This document shows positions 22,381 through 22,793 of a DNA stretch of 22,793 bases, in pieces; within the stretch, counting starts at the first letter, position 1; each line of letters starts with the position of its first letter. The stretch is from assembly GCA_000432915.1 (NCBI GenBank), contig HF995205.1, positions 1 through 22,793 of the forward strand, in the 5' to 3' direction. Made by a program: the position numbers and the translations under genes. The notes beneath the pieces were generated by a model. The model saw only the letters and a list, made by a program, of their open reading frames with translations, searched no databases and had not been told where the DNA came from. The stretch is from Firmicutes bacterium CAG:194 (GTDB taxonomy: Bacteria; Bacillota; Clostridia; Lachnospirales; Lachnospiraceae).

Positions 22381-22637
22381 TTACTTTTTGTTCCACTGAT
22401 AAAACTCTTTCAAATCAGATTTTACTTCATCTGACAACATTGTTTTCTTTACACCTTCAATAGCACCCTCCAGTGCCATTAAACGATTGATACAAGCCGA
22501 CTCATCAATTTCTTGTATTTTTAACCAAGCTGCTTTAGCACCCACTTTCTTTAACTCATCAACAGAATTTATGCCAACCTGAATAAGCTGTTCTTCAACT
22601 TTTTTCCTATATTCGGTAATTTTGATAATTCTCCCAT
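22381..22637 (-). pseudogene. TfoX C-terminal-domain gene with a frameshift in an A-run
   Basis: The downstream frame (VEEQLIQVGINSVDELKKVG, AKAAWLKIQEIDESACINRL, MALEGAIEG and on to the end) is a TfoX/Sxy C-terminal domain of helix-hairpin-helix type. The expected start is the ATG at 22637, after a GAAGGGGAAG site, reading MGELSKLPNIGKK. It is in another frame and ends after 22 residues. The two join if the run of six As at 22605-22600 is read as seven. So the gene is broken by a one-base loss, is expressed by slippage on the A-run, or carries a sequencing error. A longer frame starting at 22737 gives a non-homologous N-terminus and overlaps the gene upstream, so it was not used. Confidence 0.75.
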
Positions 22638-22657
22638 AAAACACTTCCCCTTCTTTG

Positions 22658-22793
22658 TCAGTCTGTTTCGTCTTTTTTATAAATTTCGCCGCCCCATGCA
22701 TGATATCCAGCAATATATTTACAATCAGGATATTCATTTATTTCATATAATTTTATTCCTGTATCAGTTTTACAAATCAGAACATTAGAAATA
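22658..22793 (-). CDS. C-terminal 44 residues of an unrecognised gene, cut by the window edge
   Basis: The frame is open from the right edge and ends TGA at 22660-22658, reading ...LYEINEYPDCKYIAGYHAWG then GEIYKKDETD. It is rich in Tyr, Trp and charged residues and looks like a cytosolic protein. No family was recognised. It ends 20 nt before the TfoX-like start, so the two probably share a transcript. Confidence 0.5.
   Translation of the reverse strand, partial: ISNVLICKTDTGIKLYEINEYPDCKYIAGYHAWGGEIYKKDETD

Noticed and set aside
22638..22737. TfoX-like start at 22737
   Set aside because: This N-terminus overlaps the partial gene upstream in another frame and does not resemble TfoX; the native start peptide is found at 22637 in the shifted frame.

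Overview
The window looks like a piece of chromosome from a gut Firmicute, most likely a Lachnospiraceae (Blautia/Dorea/Roseburia-like). The basis is moderate G+C, strong AGGAGG-type ribosome sites, an SDNT/SGD-rich linker in a secreted protein, a Csp-like S8 protease, and GH3/GH43 genes with a GPH transporter and AraC regulators. This is inference from family content, not from a marker gene. Most genes lie on the minus strand; only an AraC regulator and a sodium-coupled symporter are clearly on the plus strand. No rRNA, tRNA, CRISPR array or intact insertion sequence was seen.

Layout, left to right. The left edge holds the first codons of a minus-strand gene (1-11) with a clear promoter flanked by two copies of a 14-bp repeat. 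A stretch with no convincing gene follows (144-664). Next is a secreted DUF5722-type putative glycosidase (2426-5161) followed by a subtilisin-like Csp-type protease (665-2377), with an AraC regulator (5269-6258) diverging from them. A minus-strand operon encodes a cupin, an iron-sulfur-flavoprotein-like oxidoreductase and a GAF-GGDEF protein whose GGDEF signature is destroyed (8354-6280). A neurotransmitter:sodium symporter (8605-10086) diverges from it and converges on a K+/H+ antiporter (10083-11690); their stop codons interlock on TTAA.

The centre (11740-17658) is a compact sugar-utilisation locus: GH43 enzyme and GPH symporter, a terminator, then AraC regulator and GH3 beta-glycosidase with overlapping ends. 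The pieces fit uptake and intracellular breakdown of short xylo-, arabino- or gluco-oligosaccharides. A non-standard promoter and phased direct repeats precede GH43.

The right part (17.7-22.8 kb) is accessory and scarred. It has a 108-bp imperfect palindrome, an array of TGATCA sites, and a tightly coupled Fic / GNAT-stub / LURP-one / GNAT operon with a helically phased operator-like array at its promoter. Further right are a DUF4829-like protein preceded by a coupled 46-residue membrane peptide, fragments of an XRE regulator and a DUF4143 ATPase, an alpha/beta hydrolase, a TfoX C-terminal-domain gene broken by a one-base loss in an A-run, and the end of an unrecognised gene. By eye this part is more A+T rich than the sugar locus, consistent with gene flux.
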